The translations under genes were made by a program, and so were the position numbers. DNA of 64,000 bases from Chondrus crispus. Lineage: Eukaryota > Rhodophyta > Florideophyceae > Gigartinales > Gigartinaceae. Positions 33,976 through 44,103 of this stretch are shown piece after piece. The notes under the pieces are model-generated. The model saw only the letters and a list, made by a program, of their open reading frames with translations. It did no database searches and was not told the origin of the DNA. The stretch spans positions 1 to 64,000 of the forward strand of contig NW_005179149.1 in the NCBI RefSeq assembly GCF_000350225.1, read 5' to 3'. The first letter of the stretch is position 1. Every line of letters starts with the position of its first letter.

Positions 33976-35940
33976 CGGGCCCCCTACGGGGGACGTTGCC
34001 CACAAAGGTAGTAGGGGGACAACCTTTGTGGAGAGGTACGTCGCTGAGGGCGGACGCGTGGCGTTCGGAACTCAAAGCGTCAAAGTACCTCGTGCGAGCA
34101 GTCCGTTATGGAATCCGGGACATGCCCTCGGTACCGTTCACGGACGGACTCGTACTCGGAGAAATCCCCCAATCAGAGGAGGACAAGGAGTTCGCCGAAG
34201 GAGATTTAGAGAAGGGATGCAGAGAGGGGTGTACGAGGAGATTGGGCCGGAGGAGGTACGCAGGGTCGTGACAGGAGGCAATATGGTGTCGTCTGCGTTT
34301 GTTGTTTGGCAAGGGGAGAAGGAAGAGAGACACAGACGGTTTGTCGTCAACTTCCATCGGCAGAGCAAGCACTGGCCGAAAGGAAGTGTGAAGATGGAGA
34401 CCCTGCCGTCCTTTGCCGTCGAGCTACAGAAGGGAGATACACTGATGTCATGGGATATCAAGAGCAGCTACCGTCACTTCTACTTGCACCCCAATGTGCG
34501 AGACTTCTTCGTGTTCCGGTACGGTGGCCACTACTTTCGGTGTATCGCCTTACCCTTCGGCTGGGGGCGGTCTGTACTGTGGTTCACCAAGCTACTGCGT
34601 CCGCTCGTACAGTACCTCAGGGAGAAGCTCGGCTACCGCATTTTGCCTTACATCGACGACTTTGTCGCCGCGCCGTGCCCGTACGGAACACCATCCAGCC
34701 CTGCGGACTGCAGGAGGGTCCGAAGGAGGCTGACGGAGTTGTTTGGGAGATTGGGCATCGTACGCCATCCGGAGAAGGGGTGTTGGGAAGGCAGTCAGAA
34801 GGTGGACCACCTGGGGGTACACATCGACACCGTGGAGGTGAAGGTTTTCGTTTCGGAGAAGAAGGTGCGCTCGCTCGCGCAGAAGATCATGCTACTGGCT
34901 CAGAAAAACCGCCGTCTGGTTTCACTAGAGCTGCTCCGTCACTTTTGCGGTGTCTGCGTCTCGCTCACTCTTGCCCTTCCGCTCGCCAGGTTCTACACTC
35001 GCTCCATCTACTTCGATATGAGCCTGGCCGAGAGGAAGTCGACGCAAGAGGAGCGAGGGCCAAGTACGCAGCCATGTCCCACCCCGGTCTCAGCCGGGGT
35101 GGGCCGCAGCGCAAAAAGCGAAATCTTCGTCGAACCGAAAACACCCGAACCGCAAAACACCCGGAGCCCCAAAGTCCGACTTTGCCGACAATCTTTGAGA
35201 GATCTCAAGTATTGGCGTTCGCTTTCGCGGGAAGAAGGCCGAGACCTCATCCGAATCAACCCGCATCTGACGATGCACAGCGATGCTGCCGACGTCGGAT
35301 ACGGCGGAACGTTGGGGTTGGACGAAGGAGCTGGATTACCGGGTTTGTGGGAGGGTCGCGGTTTCTGGAACGCCGAGAACAGAGCGCATTCAATTCCTTT
35401 GAGGGAACTTCGGGCAGTTCGATTGGTTCTACATCGACACTTTGCCGGGTACGTATCCGACTCCCGAGTCAGGCGCATGCTACTGCACGAGGAAAACCAG
35501 GGAGTAGTGTACATATTGAACTCCATGGTGTCGGCCTCGAAAGTAATGATGGAGGAACTGCCTCGACTGGAAGTGCTGATGAGGGTGCTCGGCGTCAAGA
35601 TAGAGGTGCGATGGATCCCGTCGGCGGTGAACAAGTTCGCTGACGCGTTGTCGAGAACTTGGGATCCGGGCGACGCGAGAGCTACGGACGCGTTGGTGAA
35701 CTCAATCCAGAAGGAATTCGGCTTGAGCCACGTGGCCTTCCGCACTCGCCCGTTAGGGGATGCTTTGATCGCGCGCAAGAAGTACCTCGCGACTCAGATG
35801 GGAGAAAACTGGAGCGATGGGAAAGCACGGCTCTGGAATCCGCCTTTCGACCTGCTTCCGCTCGTGGTCAGCAAGATCGAGGCGGAGAGGGGACGTGGGG
35901 TATTGTATTGATAGCACCGAAGTGGCCGGCAGAAGCCTGG
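33972..35940 (+). pseudogene. YR retrotransposon reverse transcriptase and RNase H
   Basis: RT motifs: TLMSWDIKSSYRHF (first catalytic Asp), RCIALPFGWGRS and the YIDDF active site near 34,650. RNase H motifs: TMHSDAADVGYGG (Asp), LRELRAVRLV (Glu), and WIPSAVNKFADALSR (last Asp). The third catalytic position reads LHEENQG, Glu in place of the usual Asp. RT with YIDD and this RNase H fit DIRS-class elements. The beginning is in another frame (shift near 34,225), and the sequence after RNase H changes frame again near 35,900, where GIVLIAPKWPAEAWF continues the expected tail. Pol begins at the gag stop with no convincing own ATG. Confidence 0.8.
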
Positions 35941-36063
35941 TTCGCGCGCTTGCTCGCATTGAGTTGTCGCATGACGAAGTCTCGACCCCGGAGATCACGA
36001 CGTTCCCCTGTTCGAAGGAGAGCGGAGCATCAACGCGGGGTAGGGAATGGTGATCGCCGAGGT

Positions 36064-37082
36064 CAATTGAGAGTGGGGTGGACGGATGGCATTCGAGCAG
36101 CAGTGCTGGCGCGTACAGGCTTTGAGACGGCGACCGGCGGAGCTGAAGAGGCAGCGGATATGCTGGCGGAGTATGGTTGGGCCGAAAGCACGTGAGCAAG
36201 CCGGTTGGGCCAAGTGCGGAAGTGGTTGACGTTCTGTGACGAGGATGGCCGGGAACCGTTGCCGGCCGAAGAAGGAGATGTACTAGCGTTCATTGGATAT
36301 TTAGCTTTGGAGGGAAGAGTGGGGCCTCAATCCGTTCGTCAATACGTGTCAGCGGTGTCCAGATACCACATCAACCACGGTTTTGCCTCACCGACAATGA
36401 CGGACACGGTGCGCGACCTCATGGCGGCGTATGCCCGTAAGTCCGATCGGTATGGATCGGACCACTTGTTACGTGCTGAATGCCCTGTTCCGTTGATGAA
36501 GAAAGTTTTGGACGCCGGACTGGCGGCCGAAGACCCTTCCGATGTTGGTTGCTGTGCTATGGCCGTTTTCCCCTTCATTTTTCAGTGTCGTGCTGTCACT
36601 GTCGCCCATCTACAGCAGAGCCATGTTACACTGACGGCCGACTCGATGACCGCTCGACTATCGCACCGCAAGGAAAAGGCGACCCGTCGCCCGCTTTTGC
36701 TTTCCTACCCTTTGAGTTCGGAGTGGGAACCCCATCACAGCCCGCATATGCTGCTACAGAAGTGGACGGCCGTTCGCCCGTCCAGTGCTAGCTTCTTTGG
36801 CCTTGGTGCATCGCAGCGCATTGGTGTCGCTGATATCGCCCTCGGTGTAACACGTGCATTGGAACTGGTGGGTGAAACGGCCCCGCGGGTTACTATTTCG
36901 GCTCACACAGCCTCCGTATTGGAGGTGTTAATGAGCTGGTTAATTTGGGTCTTTGGAAGGTGTGGATTATGCAGCGACTCGACTGGACCTCAGAATCGAT
37001 GTTCCAAGTGTACTTCGACAGTCGGATTACTGTCACCGCGGTCTCAGCCTGGTTTTTTGCGCACCAGCGGCCGACCGCATGA
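36064..37082 (+). pseudogene. YR retrotransposon tyrosine recombinase
   Basis: The N-terminal SAM-like region reads GQVRKWLTFCDEDG... and VGPQSVRQYVSAVSRYH. The first catalytic Arg is probably in FQCRAVTVAHL. After a frameshift near 36,890 the catalytic H-x-x-R (SHSLRIGGVNELV) and the Tyr (SESMFQVYFD) are in the next frame. Stop is TGA at 37,080-37,082. A TGA at 36,193-36,195 interrupts the N-terminal part. The full H-x-x-R...Y set is present as sequence but not in one frame. Recombinase of this type integrates circular cDNA without target-site duplication. Confidence 0.8.
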
Positions 37083-37105
37083 TGCTCTCCGGTTATTTTT
37101 GGTTC

Positions 37106-37277
37106 TTCGCGTTTGTGTACACGGAGTGTACCCGTATGCTGGTGAAGAATTATCAAAAGATAGCGAGCTGGTGTAATTACTGTCAGCATGCCGAGCGTCG
37201 CCGTTGCGAATCTCCGCGTTGCACTTAAGAGAGCTCCCGCGGTGTCCTTGGCAACCCCCGCCGTCCCCGGCGTGTCT
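37106..37277 (+). repeat. Right flanking repeat of the YR retrotransposon
   Basis: Second copy of the 33,084 repeat, direct orientation, starting 23 bp after the recombinase stop. Confidence 0.75.
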
Positions 37278-37456
37278 ATTTTTCTTCCTACTTACCCGCC
37301 CTGCTCGTCATCCGTGCTCTCTCACATGTCTATCTCTCTGATGGTTGTTTTTTATCTTTGATTATTTGTTTTGTTCTTTGTTTGTTATTATTTTTCTGTT
37401 GGGTTTTATTGTTTCATAGTTCCGGTTGTTTACTGACCCGCTCTGCGGATGTCCTA

Positions 37457-39724
37457 GTTTCTAGGTGACAAATGGCCTCATATGAGGTAACTTTTCAACT
37501 TAATTTTTCTCGACTTGTGCCAGCAGAACAAAATGGAAAAAGATACTCTCGCCACCGCAGTTGCCTTCTGCGCTGTGGAAGGGTGGAGCTTGGTGAGATC
37601 TGCACGTGCTTTCCAGGCTTTTTGAGAATACCTAAAGAAGAAGCTTTTTTAAAGAACATCAAAACGTTTTTTGTTGATATTTTCGAAACCAAAACGCCTG
37701 TTTAAAATATCATCCGATTGTTGAAACTATGTTAGATTCTTAGTATTTCTGTGTATTAGGCCACTTGTGCAAATTGAATGGGCATGCGCATTTAAGAACT
37801 GTATACTGTACGCACCTGCGCAGATACGGTATAGGCATTGTCATTGCCAACATACTCAACCATTTATCAAATTTTAAATATTTTGGATTGCAAGCAATGT
37901 GAATTGAGATTACGAAGTCAAATTCTGCGCTTTCTGTAATATCCAAATTGCGCGGTCTTTTAGGACGTCTCCCGTTCTTTTCCAAAACGATACAGTAACT
38001 TCGGAAGAACAGGGGTCTTCTTCAAAGTACACACCCCACCGCATCAAAAGCCCATCCCCATGGCTCCCTTTACTTCAACTAACGCAGCTACTGCCCTCTC
38101 TCTACTCGCTGATGCACCGGTAGAGAGAGAATGAACTCGAAGTACAGCTGTCTCAACCGCTCCAATGGGACACTGACCAGGAAAACGGTTCCGAGTGTCC
38201 GATCATGGACACTTTTTATGATCAGAACGGGGCAGAAGGTATCAAGGAGATGACTAACTTCTCCCCAATGGAATTTAAAGGGGTTCAGGAGGCGTTTATG
38301 GTGCACAAAATGTCCGAATATAATGTCGGACGAGGACGGAAATATGACAAGACCGCCAAGGATGTGCTGTTCATGACACTAGCCTTTTTAAAGCATGGAT
38401 CGCAGTAGGATTACATGGGAAAAATGTTCCATATGAAGGCGGCAATATTTGAACGCATCATTCTAACGTTTGCCGCAATCATATCCGTACCAATATACGA
38501 GTATTATGTTAAAACATGGGAATTCCCATCAAGCCAGAAAATGGAGTATGAAAAAGATGGTCGATACTACCGCTTTGTTTCGCAACTATCCGATGGCCCG
38601 CTATGCCACAGGTTTGAGACTCCAGCCATCGAATCTCCCAAGCGGGAACTTGAGCGAGAGTAATCTGTACTTTAGAAAGATGCATGGCTTGTATGGATAC
38701 AAAATTGAGGCATCCGTTCTGCTAAATAGGATGTAAATTGGCTGTAGTGCCCACGAGCCTGGATCTGTATCATATTTTCGCATTTTCTGGACATGCAACA
38801 CTTCCACAAGGAGCAATTGAAAAAGTGTGCTGATGAATTGGAGCTGGAGGAGAATGGTGTAATGGAAGACGAATTTCCAGAGACATGGGGGATTTTATTA
38901 GACAAGGGTTATAAGGTTCTAAGGAGTTTTTTCGTGCTATTAATCCTACTAAGAAGCCGCGTAATGGTGTTCTGTCACCATCACAATTTGCAGAGAATCG
39001 ACATATTTCAAGCGACCGTGTACTTGTGGAAAATTATTTGGGAGGATGTCGGGCATTTGGAACGTTGTGGGGTCAAAATGGAAATGGTCAGAGAAAATAT
39101 ATGATTCAATATTCATGTTGTGCATGGGGCTGACGAACTGGCATATTCGTTGGAATCCCATTAGGGCAGATGACGGACGTCTGTACCATAAGATTACGAA
39201 TCGTTGGTACAAGATTGGTAAAACTCAAATTGAAAAAAGCAGGCGCGTACAGGCGAACTATCGTGAAGAAAGGCGTAGACGTGTTGATTTGAAGTTCCGC
39301 GCAAATCAAACTACTGAAAGCCCACAGTAAATAGTGTTTTAGCATGCTGCTATACGCAAAGCATCATCGCTTTAATAAATTCGCTTTCAGTATTAGCATA
39401 TGGGATATTCCTGGAACACCCCACATATTTGCGGAATTTTTGGTGTGCACAGTAACTACCAAATATTATCGGTAGCTTCTAGGTCTTTGAGCAATATCCA
39501 CATCTTAGTGTGGGAGCCTCATATTTCCGGATGTGTTCTATTCATAACTGCTATCCCGATGTTTTGCAGGAAGCTATTCCCGAGGGAATATTGGTTAAAG
39601 AATGGTGTCTAAACTGATTTTATAAAATTTCGATTTAATGTATACATTTTTGCAAAAAAAAACCCGGCCTCATATGAGGCCAAGCCTGACCTCATATGAG
39701 GCAAATTGCCGGTCGTCTAGACAC
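37457..39724 (+). mobile_element. DNA transposon with CCTCATATGAGG termini, decayed full-length copy
   Basis: The element is 2,268 bp. Its left end reads GTTTCTAGGTGACAAATGGC and its right end, inverted, reads GTGTCTAGACGACCGGCAAT. Each is flanked by TA. The palindrome CCTCATATGAGG lies about 20 bp inside each end (37,476-37,487; 39,668-39,679 and 39,690-39,701, two copies on the right). A DDE_4-type transposase remnant fills the interior. Both end regions recur, inverted and with the middle missing, at 52,525-52,982. Confidence 0.7.
37533..39330 (+). pseudogene. DDE superfamily (DDE_Tnp_4-like) transposase, decayed
   Basis: A start region, MEKDTLATAVAFCAVEGWSL, lies at 37,533 and is also conserved in the deletion derivative at 52.9 kb. 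A helical N-terminal domain follows (near 38,290: VGRGRKYDKTAKDVLFMTL). The catalytic region includes HGLYGYKIEASVLLN near 38,690, then SSDRVLVENYLGG near 39,010-39,050 (last acidic residue) and GLTNWHIRWNPIRADDGR near 39,130. This is the DDE_4 pattern shared by Harbinger/ISL2EU-like transposases. Many frameshifts and stops are present, and the first catalytic Asp could not be assigned with confidence. Confidence 0.6.
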
Positions 39725-39872
39725 TAGGACTGATAGTCACACTAAACCAGAACTCTTCATACTGGTAGCTTTACAACACTCTCAGCTATCTATTGGTGTG
39801 TTTTGACTATTAAAAGGACAAAGTTTCGCAGCTCGGCGCCATTTCGCGTGAAAAGTGCCCAAAATGTTGGAT

Positions 39873-39950
39873 ATCGCTACTACATATACTGTGCACATCC
39901 CTCTCCACCTGTCCCCTGGCCAGGTGCCACTCCCTTTTACCACAGGTTAT
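39873..39950. repeat. Direct repeat, left copy, about 77 bp
   Basis: From GATATCGCTACTACATATAC to CTCCCTTTTACCACA. A nearly identical copy in the same orientation lies at 45,897-45,973. Between them are the 496-residue ORF and the Harbinger pseudogene. Confidence 0.8.
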
Positions 39951-40059
39951 GGTCCCGTGGCGCATCCTGCTGCGCACCGATGCTCAACACAAGTGATCGC
40001 GAGTTAAACTTTCAACGTTTTCCAAGATTTTTAACTGTACGGCGACTGTCAAGCACCCC

Positions 40060-40190
40060 CCTTACAGCACGCTCCAACACCAAGGCCTCTGCTACTCACC
40101 ACACTCTTACAGCACGCTCCAATACCAAGGCCTCTGCTGCACATCATCCCCAAGCACGCTCAAACACAACGGCCTCTGCTTCCTCCCCAC
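40060..40190. repeat. Minisatellite, three units of about 45 bp
   Basis: Units of the form CAGCACGCTCCAACACCAAG-GCCTCTGCTA recur three times with drift (starts near 40,068, 40,110 and 40,154). Confidence 0.7.
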
Positions 40191-40436
40191 TTCCCCGCTT
40201 TCATTCACCTCACTACCAGTCAGACCCGGTTCTAACTCAAGAGAAATCTTGATCACTCGCCTTTACAATATCATTGAGTGACCTGCAGCCTATTCATTGG
40301 ATAGTTCGATGTTAATCTTTAACATTAAACTTTATCTCAGCACTGTAAGAAGTGCACGAGACACACAAGTGTGGGCATTTGGTTGGCTCCTTTTTTTGAC
40401 ATCCCAGCAAGGGGGAGATGTGGTTGCTCTGGACTA

Positions 40437-40625
40437 CAAGTCCCTTTCTCTGCAAGTCCCTTCCCTCTGCAAGCCTCTTCCCTCTGCAAACCCCTTCCCT
40501 CTGCAAGCCCCTTCCCTCTGCAAGCCCCTTTCTCTGCAACTCCTTCCTCTGCAAACCCCCTCCTCTGCAAACCCCTTCCCTCTGCAAGCTCCTTCCTCTG
40601 CAAGCCCCTGCCTCCGCAAGCAGCC
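40437..40625. repeat. Pyrimidine-rich tandem repeat, 15-17-bp unit
   Basis: About twelve copies of a CCCTTCCCTCTGCAAG-type unit, followed by a C-rich tail to about 40,670. All reading frames across it are low complexity (CKPLPSA-type repeats) and are not treated as genes. Confidence 0.8.
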
Positions 40626-40893
40626 CCACCCCCGACCCCTCCCCCCTCACCCCCCCTCCCTTACAGTTGAATAAACTACCCATACTTGTAGCGTGAGGAG
40701 TGCCGCAAGTGGCAACCATCGACTCTGGGCAGGAAACATTAGCGATTGGGTTTTGGAGGCGTCTACTGCAGGGAGCGAATCTTTCTTTTGTCTCACTTCC
40801 ACACATCTCTTTCCTCTTTTTCATTCGTATTTGCGCCAAACCTCCCGCCTCTGGCGGTTCTGTATTGGTTTTGCTTGTAGCTGTCGCGATCGC

Positions 40894-42384
40894 ATGAAAA
40901 TGGAAGGATTTCCAAGGCGTTCCCTCCGTCGGCTTGCAGCTGAGAAATCGTTGTTAACAACGCCAACGCGAAGCAACGCTCCGTGCGCTCCTGCGTCCGT
41001 TTTTGGGCTATCGGCCGTTGTTGTAGGCACAAGGAGCTCGCCAAAATCATTCGAAACTGGTGTCAGGAGAACAGAAGCTGCTGTTGATGGTGGCGTCGTT
41101 GGCGTTCAACTGCCGCCGAGAGCACTTTTCGAAAATGTGCACGACGACCATGACGTCCCCATGCAGAATAAGCTGTTCACATTCTTCGCAAGGAAAACAA
41201 AGCGGACAAACGGGGAAATTGGAAAGGAATGGAAACGTCGTGCATCAGGAAACAAGATGGAACTGGTGTACCGAAACTACCTTTTGGTGCTGCAGAGGAA
41301 GAGGGAGGGAGTTTCATTTGAAAGAACGTGTGATGGGAATACAAAATGCAACAGTGTGAAGGAGTTCATAGAAGAATTTGAACAGAATGTATGCAATTTC
41401 GACAAACCACTTCCAGTCCAAATAATTGTACAGACCCTGAGGAAGTGTGGAGATCGAGGTTTTGGCGACAATGGAGAGCTTGCTCTACAAAAAAATCCTT
41501 CAAGCATCCCCGCAGAAGTAGTGGCTTTATTCTCAATTTCTGAATTTGCTAGGCTATGTGTAACTCTGCGTGATGATACTCCTTCGAGGAAAGCATTACT
41601 GGACTTTAACAACGCGCTCACGCTAGACAACTTTCGCACAAATTTTACTCGGGATGACCTCTGGCGGATTATTGCGAGGCGCTTTAATGATCATTTTATT
41701 TCATATGAACAGGATTTCTCCACGTCCGTGCCGGGGGCGTGTTCCTCGGAGCCCCCCCTTTGCGAGAGATCAGCTGAAAAGTTGAAGAATCTCTATCAAA
41801 GGACACGATCTATGTTTACAAAACGTTTTGAGGATTACCGTAAGTCGGGAAACAACGATCCGTATAACTTCCATAATTTTTTAGGTCTGCATGACAAGGA
41901 AGGGAACGTTGCGACAATGGATATGAAGCGAGTTTGGATATTTTTTGTGGTATGCCGGTTGGACACTAAGGAACCAGACCAGTTCTTGTTCGATGTAAGT
42001 TTAAAAACATTTGAGGTTGGTATGGAAGAGGGGGGTATGAGTTCTGCATTGAAGCCTAGTTCATCATTTGGCAAGAGAAGGCGGAGTGCGTCATATGAAG
42101 AGGCTGGGGAAGAAATTAAGGAAATGAGAATGGAGAGTAAGGATCGCTGGGGCGAGGTGAAGGATATTCTGACAAATGCACAGAGCACCACGAACGTAGC
42201 TGGGAAGCCTACACCGCTTTCCGACGAACTTGAAAAAGAGGACTGGTATGACATCATCGAGAAGCGCACAATGCGGTTGAAGAGGGTGAAAGACGGAGGG
42301 GCTGGCGAGGGCATTATTTCAATTTGCGAAAAGGGGCTATCGGAGGCTGTTCAGAAGTTTAACAACTTGCCAAGCGATGAATAG
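40894..42384 (+). CDS. Unknown 496-residue protein with a possible Myb/SANT-like region
   Basis: A single uninterrupted frame runs from ATG 40,894 to TAG. The frame is open 67 codons further upstream but without an ATG. No domain is certain. Around residues 320-395 the pattern LWRIIARRFNDHF, then AEKLKNLYQRTRSMF and KRFEDYRKSGNND resembles trihelix/Myb-SANT-like DNA-binding domains, which PIF/Harbinger elements often encode as a second protein. A basic patch GKRRRSASYEEAGEE (near residue 390) could be a nuclear signal. The C-terminal 100 residues are charged and helical. The gene lies between the two 77-bp direct repeats together with a broken Harbinger transposase. It is intact, so it is either a recent element's gene or a host gene. 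Confidence 0.6.
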   Translation: MKMEGFPRRSLRRLAAEKSLLTTPTRSNAPCAPASVFGLSAVVVGTRSSPKSFETGVRRTEAAVDGGVVGVQLPPRALFENVHDDHDVPMQNKLFTFFARKTKRTNGEIGKEWKRRASGNKMELVYRNYLLVLQRKREGVSFERTCDGNTKCNSVKEFIEEFEQNVCNFDKPLPVQIIVQTLRKCGDRGFGDNGELALQKNPSSIPAEVVALFSISEFARLCVTLRDDTPSRKALLDFNNALTLDNFRTNFTRDDLWRIIARRFNDHFISYEQDFSTSVPGACSSEPPLCERSAEKLKNLYQRTRSMFTKRFEDYRKSGNNDPYNFHNFLGLHDKEGNVATMDMKRVWIFFVVCRLDTKEPDQFLFDVSLKTFEVGMEEGGMSSALKPSSSFGKRRRSASYEEAGEEIKEMRMESKDRWGEVKDILTNAQSTTNVAGKPTPLSDELEKEDWYDIIEKRTMRLKRVKDGGAGEGIISICEKGLSEAVQKFNNLPSDE

Positions 42385-42589
42385 TGACATATGGAACGTC
42401 CAGCTGCTCCACAACGCGAAGCGGCACCCCGTCTTGGCCATCGCCTCGCCGGACTGGAACACAGGAAGCCTCTTCACGACCCCGCCCCACGCCGCCTCGC
42501 CGCCGCCGCCTGCGTACGCGAAAACGACGAGTGACGAAGAAGAGGACACACAACTGACGAGCGGAGGACAGAAACAGGACCGAAGGTTT

Positions 42590-43630
42590 TTTGGCAATAA
42601 AGCCGCTTCATCACTTCAGGCTCTCGCGGTGGCTCGTGGCAGTGCGGCAGTGCGCCCGCGCGGGGCGCGTGCATGCAACGGCTATTGCGTATGTGTGCGC
42701 GCGCGCGGGGGTGCGCTTTAACTGCGTGGCGGTGGAAGAGGGCGGCGGCGCGCGGGGCGGGCGGCGCGCGGCATTTGCGAGGGTGCGGTGGGGGCGAGGG
42801 GAAATTTAGGAGCGCTGTGGAACAGCGAGCGGCGGGCGCAGCAGAGGGGGAGAGGTTAGATTGTCGTTGCAAGGCGCGATGACGGGCGCTTGCGCGGCAG
42901 TCAGGCCCGAGCTTGGCAGAAACAAAAAGTCGGACGCAGAGCGGCATAAAGCGGTGGAAGGGAGATATCCGGCGGGCGGGGATGTACGGCGGTCGGAGAT
43001 GTCGGGCCGGCGGTGGCGCGCCGTGGTCAGCGGGGCCGTGAGTGGGTTTGGGGCCGATATTGGGCGGTGTGGGAGGCGGGGCGGGGGAATTGGGGCAGCA
43101 ATTCGAAACGGCGGTGAGTTAACACACAACTAAATTATGAGTTGTGAACAACTTGCATCGCATCGCGCGCGTGCCCGCTGGAAAGCATCTGCTGACCGAA
43201 TCTCTCGGCGTCCGTTCGCTGTGCGCTCCGAGGTACTGCGCAGCGTCGGGGGTGGAAAACCTTTTTGGCTCCCGTCATAAAATATCTTGAGGCGAGATTG
43301 CGTGGCCACGCACCGCGCCTGCCACCACACGCGTGTCCGCACCAGTGCCGCCGCTCGAGCACGAGCGCGCATAACGAAGCGGCGTGTCCCAGATCCGCGC
43401 GGAACGCCCACAGTTGGCGCGGTCGGGAGCGCGCTCGAGCAACTCGCGCTGCGTATACCGCATCTCGCGACAGCGTGCGAAGCGCGCGCACCCCCGCCAC
43501 AGAGCTTTTGTGCATCTCGCCCCCGTTCCTTCCCCGTCGCGCATGCTCCCACGCCCCCGCGCGACGCACGTAACCGCCGGTAAACCGCGGCCTCACTTCC
43601 GCGTACAAAATACGCACCTCTTCTCGCGCA
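42590..43630. other. GC-rich stretch without a supported gene
   Basis: Very high CpG content, with runs such as GCGCGCGCGGGG near 42,698. Several long overlapping frames occur on both strands but have the Arg/Ala/Pro-biased translation expected of GC-rich non-coding DNA. Could be a promoter-type CpG-rich region or filler of a repeat. Confidence 0.4.
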
Positions 43631-43667
43631 CGATCTTTTGCATTCGAAAGATGCATATACCATATTA

Positions 43668-43800
43668 TCATGTATATACTGGCTTGGTGACCAGCACGTC
43701 GGCGGGCGTGGTGACCATGGCGGCGACGGCCCCCGCCAACGCGCCCATGTATACGTACGTGAGGAGGCCCGCCGTGGGGAACAGCCCCCTAGCCCGTCGA
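43668..43800 (-). pseudogene. Mitochondrial-carrier-like gene fragment
   Basis: About 40 residues read GLFPTAGLLTYVYMGALAGA, then AMVTTPADVLVTK. A membrane helix with GAxAG and then P-x-D-V-x-x-(T/K) is the signature of the start or odd-numbered helix of mitochondrial solute carriers (Mito_carr, P-x-[DE]-x-x-[KR] motif). Nothing else of the three-repeat carrier is present nearby, so this is a fragment, perhaps carried by a repeat. Short length limits certainty. Confidence 0.4.
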
Positions 43801-44103
43801 GATGCGCTCCCGAGAAAGATCTTGCGGCGAGATTGCGCGCTGTCCGTTGCGCGGCGCGTGCCTTCCTTTGTCCGCACCGCCTGCTCTTCCGGGCCGGGGT
43901 GCACGCGCGCGCGCCGCTGGAGACAACACCGCGTTACCCCGGGCGTGCCGTGAAAGCAATAAAGCAGAAAGGATGCTCACTAAATATTACCATCATGACA
44001 TGTTGAACTTACAACATGCCAAACGATTTGTTTTTCCACCACCACCCCACCCATTGCGGACGACTACCTTTTTCCTAGTACCAGTTACTTTCCTACCTGC
44101 ATG

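Larger units (their letters stand above)
33084..37277 (+). mobile_element. Tyrosine-recombinase retrotransposon (DIRS/PAT class), decayed
   Basis: About 4.2 kb lies between two closely similar direct repeats (33,084-33,249 and 37,106-37,277). It encodes, left to right, a gag-like protein, an RT-RNase H and a tyrosine recombinase, and no DDE integrase. That gene set defines the YR retrotransposons (DIRS, Ngaro, PAT). Direct rather than inverted flanking repeats are closer to PAT/Ngaro-type split repeats than to DIRS1-type inverted ends. Gag is intact; pol and the recombinase are frameshifted. Confidence 0.8.

Noticed and set aside
34306..35643. 445-residue frame overlapping the YR element RT
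   Set aside because: Alternate frame of the RT-RNase H region; RT motifs are only in the other frame.
36205..37176. Phage-type or bacterial integrase
   Set aside because: Although a tyrosine recombinase, it sits after RT-RNase H in a DIRS-class order, so it is the retroelement's own enzyme.
37640..39330. A live DDE_4 transposase at 38-39 kb
   Set aside because: Frame breaks are too many; only a remnant can be supported.
40297..40840. Long overlapping frames on both strands across 40.3-40.8 kb
   Set aside because: They translate the pyrimidine-rich minisatellite into CKPLPSA or CRGKGLAE repeats; the frames exist only because the repeat lacks stop codons.
43130..43671. Two 177-178-residue minus-strand frames and several plus-strand frames
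   Set aside because: Very GC-rich DNA keeps several frames open at once; translations are Arg/Ala/Cys-biased without domain signal.
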